Assembly (NCBI GenBank): GCA_021208685.1
Contig: JAJOJJ010000040.1
Location: 1 to 53,967 of the forward strand
DNA length: 53,967 bases
Direction: 5' to 3'
Origin: Saccharospirillaceae bacterium
Lineage (GTDB): Bacteria; Pseudomonadota; Gammaproteobacteria; Pseudomonadales; Oceanobacteraceae
Numbering within the stretch: the stretch's first letter is position 1; the number at the start of each line of letters is the position of its first letter. Position numbers and translations under genes: made by a program. This document shows positions 38,612 to 49,721 of this stretch, piece after piece. Below the pieces are notes generated by a model. The model had not been told where the DNA came from. It was given only the letters and a program-made list of their open reading frames with translations, and searched no databases.

Positions 38612-39469
38612 ATGTCGTTTATGTTGGTATCGGCGCTGGCCTGGTCGCTGTTGGATCTGGCGCGCAAAAAGCTGACCGCTTATGCGCAGCCATTAACATT
38701 AGCTATCTGGCTCAGCGCCGGTGTTACGCCGCTGTATTTATTGTTGTGGTTGTTTCAGGGAGCCTCTCTGCCAGACGCCGGGTACTGGCTTCCGGGGCTG
38801 GTTTCACTGCTGGTGTCTGCCTTGGCCAGCGTCTGTTATATCCGGGCACTGAGTGTCGGGCGCATTGCTTTGCTGATACCTGTGCTGGCGTTTACCCCGG
38901 TTGTGGCGGCGTTGCTCAGCGTGGGTTTGTTGGGGGAGCGGCTGAGCGGGGTGCAGTGGCTGGCGATGCTGAGCATTGTGCTGGCGATTTTTCTGCTGCA
39001 CTCGGGCTGGAATATATTGCTCAGGCCAAAAGAAGCCGGTGCAGGTCTTGGTCTGATGCTGGTTGTGGCTTTGTGCTTGGGCACGGGCATTGTGTTTGAC
39101 ACGATGGCGCTGACATCGGCCACCGTCTTTTTTCACGGACTGATTCAGAGTGCCGGTATGTGTCTGGTGTTGCTGCTGGCTTACAGCGCAGATTCATTGC
39201 GTCGTAGCGGTCGTTTGTCTGTGCCGAATTACTCTGGTCCATGGGGGTTGCTGGTGTTGGCGTTGCTGGTGTTTATTCTGGCGGTCAGTGGTCAGTGGCT
39301 GGCGTTGGATGACGTTCATCCGGGCATTGTCGAAACGGTAAAGCGCAGCATTGGCATTATCGGTGCTGCCTGCTGGGGGGTGTGGATTTTCGGGGAAACA
39401 GTAAAGCCGTGGCAAGGGTTGCTGATGCTGTTGATCATCGTTGCCACGGCGGGTCTGGCGTTGTACTGA
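38612..39469 (+). CDS. EamA/DMT-family permease
   Basis: A protein of about 285 residues with ten predicted membrane helices arranged as two EamA halves, typical of drug/metabolite transporters. The end of the first half shows VLAFTPVVAALLSVGLLGERLSGVQWLAMLSIVLAI and the second ends with GVWIFGETVKPWQGLLMLLIIVATAGLALY. Substrate cannot be predicted. The start at 38612 (MSFMLVSALAWSLLDLARKK) fits the first helix; 38582 and 38561 are in-frame alternatives. Confidence 0.85.
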   Translation: MSFMLVSALAWSLLDLARKKLTAYAQPLTLAIWLSAGVTPLYLLLWLFQGASLPDAGYWLPGLVSLLVSALASVCYIRALSVGRIALLIPVLAFTPVVAALLSVGLLGERLSGVQWLAMLSIVLAIFLLHSGWNILLRPKEAGAGLGLMLVVALCLGTGIVFDTMALTSATVFFHGLIQSAGMCLVLLLAYSADSLRRSGRLSVPNYSGPWGLLVLALLVFILAVSGQWLALDDVHPGIVETVKRSIGIIGAACWGVWIFGETVKPWQGLLMLLIIVATAGLALY

Positions 39470-39499
39470 GCCGGTGTCGGCTCAGGAGCCGGGCCTGTA

Positions 39500-40621
39500 T
39501 CAGCTGCTTTGCAATTGGTGCTCTTCGCCTTTGTAGTAGTGTTCAACGCGCGGATTCATCACCCGGAACCACAGTGGCGGAATCATTGCCAGCACCACCA
39601 TGGTGGCGTAACCGCTGGGCAGTTGCGGGCTGACATCGTGATGACGCAAAACCTGATAGCGGCGCTTTGGGTAGGCGTGATGATCGGAGTGGCGCTGAAG
39701 CTGAAACAGAAACAGATTGGTCAGCAGGTAATTACTGTTCCAGGAATGCTCGATATCCGGCCGCTCGTAACGGCCATTCTCCAGTGTACGGCGATGCAGG
39801 CCGTAATGCTCAACATAGTTGATCACTTCCAGCAGACTGAAGGCAAAGAAGCTCTGAGCCGCAAAAAACAGCACACCCATCCAGCCCCATAAGGCTCCGC
39901 ACAGGGCTGCTAATAACAGACTGAAGCCATACCACCAGATGAGTTCATTACGCCAGCTGAACGGCGAGTGGCCTTTGTTACGCAAACGTTTGGCTTCCAG
40001 TTTCCAGGCATTGAGAAAATTGTGCACATAAGCATGTGGCAGAAACTGGTACAGACTCTGGCCGTAGCGTGACGATGACGCATCGGCGGGGGTGGAAACA
40101 TGCACATGGTGGCCACGAACGTGCTCTACCTTAAAACCACCATAAGACACACTGGCCAGCAACAGACCACCGGCCCATTGTTCAATTTTCGGATCTTTAT
40201 GAATCAGCTCATGGCCGACGTTAATCGCAATAATCGCGCCGACAGTACCTATCGACATCAGCCAGCCCAGCTTGCCCACCCAACTCAGTTCAGCCGTCAT
40301 AAAGACATGCCCGGCATAGAACATCACCACCAGATACATGGGCAGACACAGCAGGGTCAGCAGACGATAAAAGCGCTCTTCAGACAGTTTCGGAACTTCC
40401 ACTGCTTCGTCCGGATTGACCGGGTCTTTGCCGATGATGTGATCAAAAACCGGTATGATGCCGTAGACAAACAGCAGCGGGAAGAAGGCGAGCAGGTTGG
40501 CGTAACCGACGCTTTCCCACAGCCATTGTGACAGCGGCAGCAGCAGTGGCGGCACGACAACCAGCAGGTAGGCATACTTTTTAAGTGTCAGCATGCGCGA
40601 GGTTGGCACGTGTTCAGACAT
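39500..40621 (-). CDS. alkB: Alkane 1-monooxygenase (AlkB type)
   Basis: This 373-residue integral-membrane diiron enzyme hydroxylates the terminal carbon of n-alkanes with electrons from rubredoxin. Six hydrophobic segments and all four histidine motifs are present: HELIHK (137-142), EHVRGHHVHV (166-175), NYVEHYGL (268-275) and LQRHSDHHA (308-316). The 40621 start is chosen because GAGGAG ends 7 bases before the ATG (starts at 40672 and 40627 are possible). The gene order alkB-GntR-smc-zipA-ligA corresponds to the alkB2 locus of P. aeruginosa (from memory). A perfect palindrome at 40661-40673 lies in its leader. Rubredoxin is not in the window. Confidence 0.95.
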   Translation of the reverse strand: MSEHVPTSRMLTLKKYAYLLVVVPPLLLPLSQWLWESVGYANLLAFFPLLFVYGIIPVFDHIIGKDPVNPDEAVEVPKLSEERFYRLLTLLCLPMYLVVMFYAGHVFMTAELSWVGKLGWLMSIGTVGAIIAINVGHELIHKDPKIEQWAGGLLLASVSYGGFKVEHVRGHHVHVSTPADASSSRYGQSLYQFLPHAYVHNFLNAWKLEAKRLRNKGHSPFSWRNELIWWYGFSLLLAALCGALWGWMGVLFFAAQSFFAFSLLEVINYVEHYGLHRRTLENGRYERPDIEHSWNSNYLLTNLFLFQLQRHSDHHAYPKRRYQVLRHHDVSPQLPSGYATMVVLAMIPPLWFRVMNPRVEHYYKGEEHQLQSS

Positions 40622-40660
40622 CGACATCTCCTCATGGGCTTTGTTGTTATTGTGTGTAGG

Positions 40661-40673
40661 ATTGTCGGACAAT
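40661..40673. promoter_or_regulatory. Perfect palindrome between alkB and the GntR gene
   Basis: ATTGTCGGACAAT (ATTGTC-G-GACAAT) has the TTGTC-N-GACAA form typical of FadR-subfamily GntR operators. It lies 40 bases upstream of the alkB ATG and overlaps a possible -35 (TTGTCC) for alkB with TAACAA 17 bases on. Repression of alkB by the GntR protein is therefore likely. Confidence 0.6.
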
Positions 40674-40804
40674 TTTGCGTGAGTCGCCGTTGTTTTTTCT
40701 GGTCATTTGCGGTCAGTTGCGGCGGCTGTAAGTGCGGCACAGCAGTGGCATCATTCTGTGCTAATATCGCCGCCGGATTTTTTTACCAACAGAGAACAGC
40801 CCTG

Positions 40805-41476
40805 ATGAGTTTTTCTGCGCCTGAAAGCCTTTCCGAACAGATTGCCCGTTATCTGGCGCAACGCATTATTCAGGGGCAGCTTAAGTCCGGTGAACGGATT
40901 CAGGAAACCCGCGTTGTCAGTGAACTGGAAGTGAGCCGCGGTTCTGTGCGTGAAGCGCTGCTCATACTTGAAAGCCGTCACCTGATCGACATCTTGCCGC
41001 GCCGTGGTGCCGTGGTCGCCATGCTGACTGAGGAAGGGGTCCGCAGTTTATACGATCTGTATATCCACCTGCTGACCATGCTGGCGCAGAACGTTGCGAA
41101 ACACTGGAACGATCACAATATCCAGCCGCTGCTGGCGCAGGTTCATGCTATACAGGCGCTGCAGCAAAGTGACGACAAAATGGCCTTTGTGGAATCCGGA
41201 TTTGTGCTGATGCGAATGGCCTTTGCCGTGGCCGGCAATCAGTATCTGGCGGATATTCTGGAAGACCTTCAGCCGGTATTACACCGTACCTATTCGCTGG
41301 CAATCCGCCGCTCACCGCACGAAACCGAATACGCAGCGCGTTTTTTTGCCGGTCTGATGGACGCCGTGTTGTCGCGTAATCAGGACGCTTTACCGGGGTT
41401 ATTACAGGATTATGGCCGGCATCAGCGCGAACTGGTTCTGGCTGCAATGGCAGAGGAGGCCTGTCCATGCGTTTAA
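40805..41476 (+). CDS. GntR-family regulator (FadR/FCD subfamily)
   Basis: A 223-residue repressor. The winged helix is at 8-73: LSEQIARYLAQRIIQGQLKSGERIQE and VSELEVSRGSVREALLILES. The rest is the helical FCD effector domain (about 80-215). Divergent to alkB with a palindrome in the shared region, and coupled to smc by a 10-base overlap of its stop with the smc start. The likely signal is an alkane-derived fatty acid or acyl-CoA, inferred from the neighbour and subfamily. The start at 40805 is preferred over 40610, which has no domain before it. Confidence 0.9.
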   Translation: MSFSAPESLSEQIARYLAQRIIQGQLKSGERIQETRVVSELEVSRGSVREALLILESRHLIDILPRRGAVVAMLTEEGVRSLYDLYIHLLTMLAQNVAKHWNDHNIQPLLAQVHAIQALQQSDDKMAFVESGFVLMRMAFAVAGNQYLADILEDLQPVLHRTYSLAIRRSPHETEYAARFFAGLMDAVLSRNQDALPGLLQDYGRHQRELVLAAMAEEACPCV

Positions 41477-44400
41477 AAGCCATCAAACTGGCGGGTTTTA
41501 AATCCTTTGTTGATCCGACCACGGTGCCCTTCAGCACCAACATGACCGGTATTGTCGGCCCCAATGGCTGTGGTAAATCCAACACCATTGATGCCGTGCG
41601 CTGGGTGATGGGCGAAAGCTCCGCCAAATACCTGCGCGGTGATGCCATGACCGACGTCATTTTTAACGGCTCGTCCGAGCGAAAACCGGTCAGTAAGGCC
41701 AGTGTTGATCTGATTTTTGATAACAGCGACGGCACCCTGCGCGGTGAATACGCCGGTTATGCCGAAGTCAGCCTGCGTCGCCAGGTTACCCGCGATGGAC
41801 AGTCGAGCTACTTCCTCAATGGCAGCAAATGCCGGCGTAAAGACATCACCGATATCTTCCTCGGCACGGGTCTTGGTCCGCGCTCCTACGCCATCATCGA
41901 GCAGGGCATGATCTCACGCCTGATCGAAGCCAAACCGGAAGAGTTGCGGGTATACGTCGAAGAAGCCGCCGGTATTTCCAAATACAAAGAGCGTCGCCGC
42001 GAAACCGAAAACCGCATGCGCCGCACCCATGAAAACCTCGAACGTCTGCAGGATATCCGTCAGGAACTGGAACGGCAGTTATCTCACCTGCAGCGTCAGG
42101 CCCAGGCTGCGGAAAAATACAAAGAATTAAAAACCCAGGAGCGCGAGAAAAAGGCGCAGCTGCAAGCTCTGAAATGGCAGGCGCTGGATGCAGACTACCG
42201 TGTGCGCGAGCTGACAATTGCCGAACATCAGACCCGGTTCGAAGCCCACATGGCTGAACAGCGCGCCGCCGATGCCGAAATTGAAGGTCTGCGTCAGGAG
42301 CATCAGGAAAAAGGCGAACTGTTCAACCACGCGCAGAGCAAATACTACGAAGTCGGTGCTCACATTGCCCGCCATGAGCAAAAGCTTGAACATCAGGCCC
42401 AAATGGCGCTGCAGCTTGATCAGGACATGGCCGAAGCAGAAAAAGCCATCCTCGAAACGCAGAAATCACTGGAAGAAGATCAGCTGGCGCGTGAAGCCGT
42501 TGGCGAAGAGCTGATGCTGCTGGAACCGGAGCTGGAAATGCTGCTGGCTGGTGAAGAAGAATCCGCCGCCATGCTGCTGGAAGCCGAAGAATCTCAGGCC
42601 CGCTGGCAGGATGCCTGGGACAGCTTCACCCAGCGTGCCAGTGAGCCAACCCGTCAGGCCGAAGTGGCACAGACCCGTATTCAGAACAGCGAGCAGCAGC
42701 TTACCCGTCTCGACCAGCAGATTCGTCGTCTGGAAGAAGAGCTGCAGCAACTGAAAGACAACCCGGAGCTGGAAGAAATCCAGCTTCTGGCCGAAGACGT
42801 CAGCGAGCAGGAACTGGCCGCTGAGCACCAGCAGGAACGCCTCGACAGCCTGCAGGAGCAGGTAACCGCCGGACGCGAACAGCTGGAGCAGCAACGCCGT
42901 CAGCTGGACGAAGGTAAAGCGCAACTGCAGCAGTTGCTGAACCGCAAAGCCACCCTTGATGCCTTGCAAAAGGCTGCTTTGGGGCAGGGATCAGAGGCTG
43001 TCAGTCACTGGCTGGAAAGTCATCAGCTGGCGCGCAAACCACGGCTGGCCGAACAGCTGCAGGTTGAAAGTGGCTGGGAACGGGCGGTTGAAACCGTGCT
43101 GGGCGATTATCTGCAGGCGGTCATGATTGACCAGCTCGATCCGGCCCAGCACTGGCTGGGCAGTTTCAAAGAAGGGCATCTCAGCCTGTGGCAGCAAGGG
43201 CAGGGCAACTCCGCAGAGAACCGTGCCGCCGCCGATACGCTGGCCGCCAAAGTGCAGAGCCGTCAGGATGTAAGCGGCCTGCTGGCCGGGGTTAAAACAG
43301 CTCGCGATCTGGCCACTGCGCTGGCTGCGCGGACTCATCTGGCCGCTGATGAATCCATAATTACCGCAGAGGCTATCTGGCTCGGTCCGAACTGGTTGCG
43401 CGTTGCCCGCGCCGCCGACGGTGAAGGCGGTGTATTGGCGCGTCAGCAGGAGCTGGACGTACTGGAAGATCAGATTGAAGAACTGGATATTCAGGTCGAA
43501 GAATGGGACGCCGACCTCGATGCCGATCAGCTCAGGCTGCGCTCGCTGGAACAGCAGCGTGAGACGGCTCAGCGCGAGCAGCAGCAGGTCAGCCAGAGAC
43601 TGATCACTCTGAAATCCCAGCTGTCCGGTAAACAGGCCCGTGCTGAACAGTTTGCCCTGCGCACTGACAAACTGAATCAGGATATCCGCGAAGCCCGTCA
43701 GCTGCAGGCATTGGAGCGCGAAGCGCTGGAAGAGCTACGCCTGACCTGGCAGGAAGCGATGAGCGCCATCGATGAAGATACCGACGAGCGCGAGCGCTTA
43801 CAGACCGAGCGTAATCAGGTACAGCAACGGCTGGAGCGGGCGCGTATGGAATCGCGTCAACAGCAGGACAAAACGCATCAGTTGCAATTGAAAGTGCAAA
43901 CGCTGAAGAGCCGCGAACAGGGACTGCAACAGGCGATTGAGCGTCTGGCTGCGCAGATGCAGCGTCTGCGTGAACGTAAGCAGCAGATTCTCGACAACCA
44001 GAACCGCGATCACAGCGCCGATCTTGACGAGCTGAAAGCGGAAATGCAGGTGCTGCTGGAACGTCGTCTTGAAGCCGAACAGATTATGTCGGCCGCGCGT
44101 CATGCACTGGAAGCCGTGGATTCGCGCTTGCGTGAACTGGAACAGGCCCGTGCTGACGCCGAGAGAAAAGCGCTTGAAGTGCGCAACGAACTGGAAAAAG
44201 TGCGCATGGAATGTCAGGCGCTGGATATTCGCCGTCAGGCGCTGGTAGAAAACCTGCAGGAAGAAAAGCTCACCTTAAAAGACGTGCTCGACAATATGCC
44301 GGAAGAGGCGGATGCCGACAGCTGGCAGGAAGAGCTGGCACGCATCGCCGAGCGTATTCAGCGTCTGGGGGCCATTAACCTCGCCGCCATTGATGAATAC

Positions 44401-44979
44401 CGCATTCAGTCCGAGCGCAAAGTGTATCTGGATGCGCAGAACGCCGATCTGGAAAAAGCCCTGAGCACGCTGGAAGGGGCGATCCAGAAAATCGACCGCG
44501 AAACCCGCACCCGCTTTCAGGAAACCTTCGACAAAATGAACGCTGGCCTGGCTGAACTGTTCCCGAAAGTGTTTGGCGGTGGGCATGCCTGTCTGGAACT
44601 CACGGATGAAGACCTGCTGACCACCGGAGTGGCCATCATGGCGCGCCCACCGGGTAAGAAAAACAGCACCATTCACCTGCTGTCCGGTGGTGAAAAAGCC
44701 CTGACCGCGATTGCGCTGGTCTTCTCCATCTTCCAGCTCAACCCGGCACCTTTCTGCATGCTCGATGAGGTGGATGCGCCGCTGGATGATGCCAACGTTG
44801 GCCGCTATGCGCGACTGGTAAAAGCCATGTCGGAAAAAGTGCAGTTTATCTATATCACCCACAATAAAATTGCCATGGAGATGGCGTCTCAGTTAATGGG
44901 TGTAACCATGCACGAACCGGGTGTTTCCCGTCTGGTGTCGGTGGATGTGGAAGAAGCGGCAGAAATGATTGAGGCCTGA
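41467..44979 (+). CDS. smc: Chromosome segregation protein SMC
   Basis: A 1170-residue condensin ATPase that organises and separates sister chromosomes. N-terminal Walker A GPNGCGKSNTIDAVRWVMGE, followed by the Q-loop region. Two long heptad-rich arms (about 170-500 and 660-1000) flank a hinge (about 505-660). C-terminal signature LLSGGEKALTAIALVFSIF and Walker B PFCMLDEVDAPLDD. Length is normal. It starts within the GntR gene end. ZipA and LigA follow. Confidence 0.97.
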   Translation: MRLKAIKLAGFKSFVDPTTVPFSTNMTGIVGPNGCGKSNTIDAVRWVMGESSAKYLRGDAMTDVIFNGSSERKPVSKASVDLIFDNSDGTLRGEYAGYAEVSLRRQVTRDGQSSYFLNGSKCRRKDITDIFLGTGLGPRSYAIIEQGMISRLIEAKPEELRVYVEEAAGISKYKERRRETENRMRRTHENLERLQDIRQELERQLSHLQRQAQAAEKYKELKTQEREKKAQLQALKWQALDADYRVRELTIAEHQTRFEAHMAEQRAADAEIEGLRQEHQEKGELFNHAQSKYYEVGAHIARHEQKLEHQAQMALQLDQDMAEAEKAILETQKSLEEDQLAREAVGEELMLLEPELEMLLAGEEESAAMLLEAEESQARWQDAWDSFTQRASEPTRQAEVAQTRIQNSEQQLTRLDQQIRRLEEELQQLKDNPELEEIQLLAEDVSEQELAAEHQQERLDSLQEQVTAGREQLEQQRRQLDEGKAQLQQLLNRKATLDALQKAALGQGSEAVSHWLESHQLARKPRLAEQLQVESGWERAVETVLGDYLQAVMIDQLDPAQHWLGSFKEGHLSLWQQGQGNSAENRAAADTLAAKVQSRQDVSGLLAGVKTARDLATALAARTHLAADESIITAEAIWLGPNWLRVARAADGEGGVLARQQELDVLEDQIEELDIQVEEWDADLDADQLRLRSLEQQRETAQREQQQVSQRLITLKSQLSGKQARAEQFALRTDKLNQDIREARQLQALEREALEELRLTWQEAMSAIDEDTDERERLQTERNQVQQRLERARMESRQQQDKTHQLQLKVQTLKSREQGLQQAIERLAAQMQRLRERKQQILDNQNRDHSADLDELKAEMQVLLERRLEAEQIMSAARHALEAVDSRLRELEQARADAERKALEVRNELEKVRMECQALDIRRQALVENLQEEKLTLKDVLDNMPEEADADSWQEELARIAERIQRLGAINLAAIDEYRIQSERKVYLDAQNADLEKALSTLEGAIQKIDRETRTRFQETFDKMNAGLAELFPKVFGGGHACLELTDEDLLTTGVAIMARPPGKKNSTIHLLSGGEKALTAIALVFSIFQLNPAPFCMLDEVDAPLDDANVGRYARLVKAMSEKVQFIYITHNKIAMEMASQLMGVTMHEPGVSRLVSVDVEEAAEMIEA

Positions 44980-45157
44980 CCGTGCATGGGGCCATCGTGC
45001 CCGTGCCGACGGCAAAAAAGAGGCCAAAAGCTTAGTCCGGGGTCTGTTTTCGAGTGAATCGTTGTGTAACACTTAAAACCAAATAACCCTGCCGTTCTGA
45101 TGTTCCACCGAGTTCTTTTCCGGAATGGCAAACAGCAAATGAAGGTCTGAGGCAACT

Positions 45158-46579
45158 ATGGAATGGAGTTGGCGAACCGTCCTGATCCTGATCGGATTAT
45201 TAGTGATGGTGGCAATATTAATTGATGGTTTTCGCCGTATGCGCCGGGCGCGTGCCGAAGCGCTTCGTCTGGACGTCGGCCAACATTTCCGTTTCCCGGA
45301 CGACGAACACAACCCGGAGTTGCCGGGCGCTGTCAGGGTTGTCAATAAAGCGACAGCCCCAGCACCGGCAGCGGAGCACTCAGCCGCAGATGAGGACGAT
45401 GCACTGCTGGGTTTCCGTTCTGCCCAGCAACGTGCCGCCGCCGCACAGGAACCCCTCCGTCATACGATTCAGGAGCCGGTATTCACAGAGCTGGACGGCA
45501 ATTTTTCAACTGAAGAAGAACCGGTCATTCCCTGGGATGATGAACTCAGCCCGGTTCGGGTGGTGAAATCAGCGGTTGTCGTCAAACCCGCACCTGCACC
45601 AACCGTTTCCATCGCAGACAACGCCAGTGCATCAGAGGATGACGCTCTGGCTGCCGACGCAGCGCAGCAACATGCCGCTCAGGACGGATTGCCTCTGCGT
45701 CACAGTCAGGAGATTCATGTCCGTGCTGCTCAGGCCAGACGTGAACACCCGGTAGAAGATCTGGATATTCCACCGTCACCGCTGATTCCCAAAGCGCGTC
45801 CGGTCAATCTGGATGAACAATTCCCGGTACTGCTGGACGTTGAAGAGCTGGGTGACGACGACATCAAACCGCAGATTGATCATCAGGCGGCGGAAGAGCT
45901 GCGTTATGACAATGCCGCTGAGGCTGCTGAACATCAGGCCGAGTCCTCTGAGCCGGTTGTTGCCGCAACCGGCGCTGAGGCATCCACAGCGGATGCGGAT
46001 GATCTGACAGCCGAGAATGATCCGCATCTGGAAGACGAAGTGGATACGCTGCCATCGGAACTGCCTTTACAGCCGGTCAATTTTGCCGGTGCCAATGCCG
46101 AGCGGCTTGCCAGTCGCGGAATTCCCGAACTGGTGCTGGAAATACACGCCATTGCACGTGACCCGGCCGGTTTTTCCGGCAAAGACATTTTATTCCTGTT
46201 TAACAGTTGTGATCTGCGCTTTGGCGAAAAAGACATATTTCACCGTTTTGAGCAGGCTGACGGTGAAGGCTGCATTCAGTTCTCGGTCGCGCAAAGTTAT
46301 GAACCCGGTATTTTTGTTCCGGCGGCCATGGCGCAGCAGCACTTTCGCGGACTGAGTTTCTTTATGAGTCTGCCGGGGGCGAAAAACCCCCGCGAAGCTT
46401 ACGAAGCCATGTCGGAAATGGCGCTGGTGGTTGCGCGCAAATTACGCGCGGATGTCTATGATGGTGCCCGCAGTGCATTAACCCCGCAGACCATGGAACA
46501 CGACCGCCAGCAGATCATGGATTTTGAACGGCGCCAGCGTCTGGCCCTGAAAAAGCAAGCGAAGGGTGCCTCTGAATAA
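45158..46579 (+). CDS. zipA: Cell division protein ZipA
   Basis: A 473-residue inner-membrane protein that ties FtsZ to the membrane. Residues 5-24 form the single membrane segment (WRTVLILIGLLVMVAILIDG), then a basic patch (FRRMRRARAEALR). The linker (about 45-320) is long, acidic and rich in Ala, Pro, Glu and Asp, as usual for ZipA but longer than in E. coli (328 residues in all). The C-terminal ZipA domain (about 325-460) has LVLEIHAIARDPAGFSG, FLFNSCDLRFGEKDIFHRF and FVPAAMAQQHFRGLSFFMSLPG. The 178-base gap to smc contains nothing I can name. Confidence 0.95.
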   Translation: MEWSWRTVLILIGLLVMVAILIDGFRRMRRARAEALRLDVGQHFRFPDDEHNPELPGAVRVVNKATAPAPAAEHSAADEDDALLGFRSAQQRAAAAQEPLRHTIQEPVFTELDGNFSTEEEPVIPWDDELSPVRVVKSAVVVKPAPAPTVSIADNASASEDDALAADAAQQHAAQDGLPLRHSQEIHVRAAQARREHPVEDLDIPPSPLIPKARPVNLDEQFPVLLDVEELGDDDIKPQIDHQAAEELRYDNAAEAAEHQAESSEPVVAATGAEASTADADDLTAENDPHLEDEVDTLPSELPLQPVNFAGANAERLASRGIPELVLEIHAIARDPAGFSGKDILFLFNSCDLRFGEKDIFHRFEQADGEGCIQFSVAQSYEPGIFVPAAMAQQHFRGLSFFMSLPGAKNPREAYEAMSEMALVVARKLRADVYDGARSALTPQTMEHDRQQIMDFERRQRLALKKQAKGASE

Positions 46580-46735
46580 TTCAGTGACCGTTCCGGTTTA
46601 TTGAAATGATTGAGATCAGGCGCCACGCTGAACGCATAACCGGTTACGCCCAATGGTGGCAACAATCAGCCGGATGCTGTCAGCAAGCCTCACCGCGTAT
46701 GGACTGCAGCACTCAGGCGATGCTGTACAGAATGA

Positions 46736-48862
<2,127 letters not shown>

Positions 48863-48902
48863 AGCAGGGCGGTGAGGCGATACAGAACAACAAGGAACAG
48901 GC

Positions 48903-49592
48903 ATGAGCCGGACCGTTATTCAAATATTGGCATTGGCAGCGTTGCTGTTGCTGGCAGGTTGCTCAACCCCGCAACCGAAGAACATCAACGATGTGTGCGA
49001 AATCTACGATGAATATTATGACTGGTATAACGCCTCCAAAGCCGTGAAGAAAAAGTACGGCATTCCGGAATCGGTCACCATGGCGTTTATTCATCAGGAA
49101 TCCAAATTCATTGATGACAACCGGCCGCCGCGGAAATGGTATTTGTGGATTATCCCTGGTCCACGGCCATCTTCGGCTTATGGCTATGCTCAGGCACTGG
49201 ATCCGACCTGGGAAGAATATATGCGTCTGACCGGTAACTGGGGGGCAGATCGCGATGATTTTGAAGACGCGGTTGATTTTATTGGCTGGTACAACGCCCG
49301 TACCATCCAACGCACCGGCATAAGACCTCATGATGCCTATAACCTTTACCTCGCATATCACGACGGCGCGGGCGGCTATCTGCGCGGTACCTACAAGAAA
49401 AAGCCCTGGCTTATGCAGGTGGCGAAGAAAGTCGAACGCCGGGCGAAACAATACCAACAGCAGCTGGTTCGCTGTCAGGAAGATCTCGACAGTCACTGGT
49501 TCTGGCGCTCCCTGTTTGGGCAAGACAGCATTAACCAGCCACCGCCACGGTATTCCGCGTTGGCTGACCGGGTCCGCGCTGAGCGCGGCTGA
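48903..49592 (+). CDS. Lipoprotein lytic transglycosylase-like protein
   Basis: A 229-residue lipoprotein: signal with lipobox LLLLAGCS, cysteine at residue 20. The soluble part has the SLT fold pattern: VTMAFIHQESKFIDDNRPP (catalytic Glu in HQES), SSAYGYAQALDPTWEEY and NLYLAYHDGAGGYLRGTYKK. It should cleave murein glycan strands between MurNAc and GlcNAc at the outer membrane. It lies 40 bases after ligA. Confidence 0.88.
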   Translation: MSRTVIQILALAALLLLAGCSTPQPKNINDVCEIYDEYYDWYNASKAVKKKYGIPESVTMAFIHQESKFIDDNRPPRKWYLWIIPGPRPSSAYGYAQALDPTWEEYMRLTGNWGADRDDFEDAVDFIGWYNARTIQRTGIRPHDAYNLYLAYHDGAGGYLRGTYKKKPWLMQVAKKVERRAKQYQQQLVRCQEDLDSHWFWRSLFGQDSINQPPPRYSALADRVRAERG

Positions 49593-49721
49593 TCGACAAA
49601 AGCGGGCTGCGCTCTGACGCTTTGCTGCTAGGCTTAAATGCAATCCCGGAGCGGATTGTTGCCATGCGGTGAAGTTGTACGCATTTTCCTGGCAGGACAG
49701 GTTTTCTGTAATGGAGTATGC

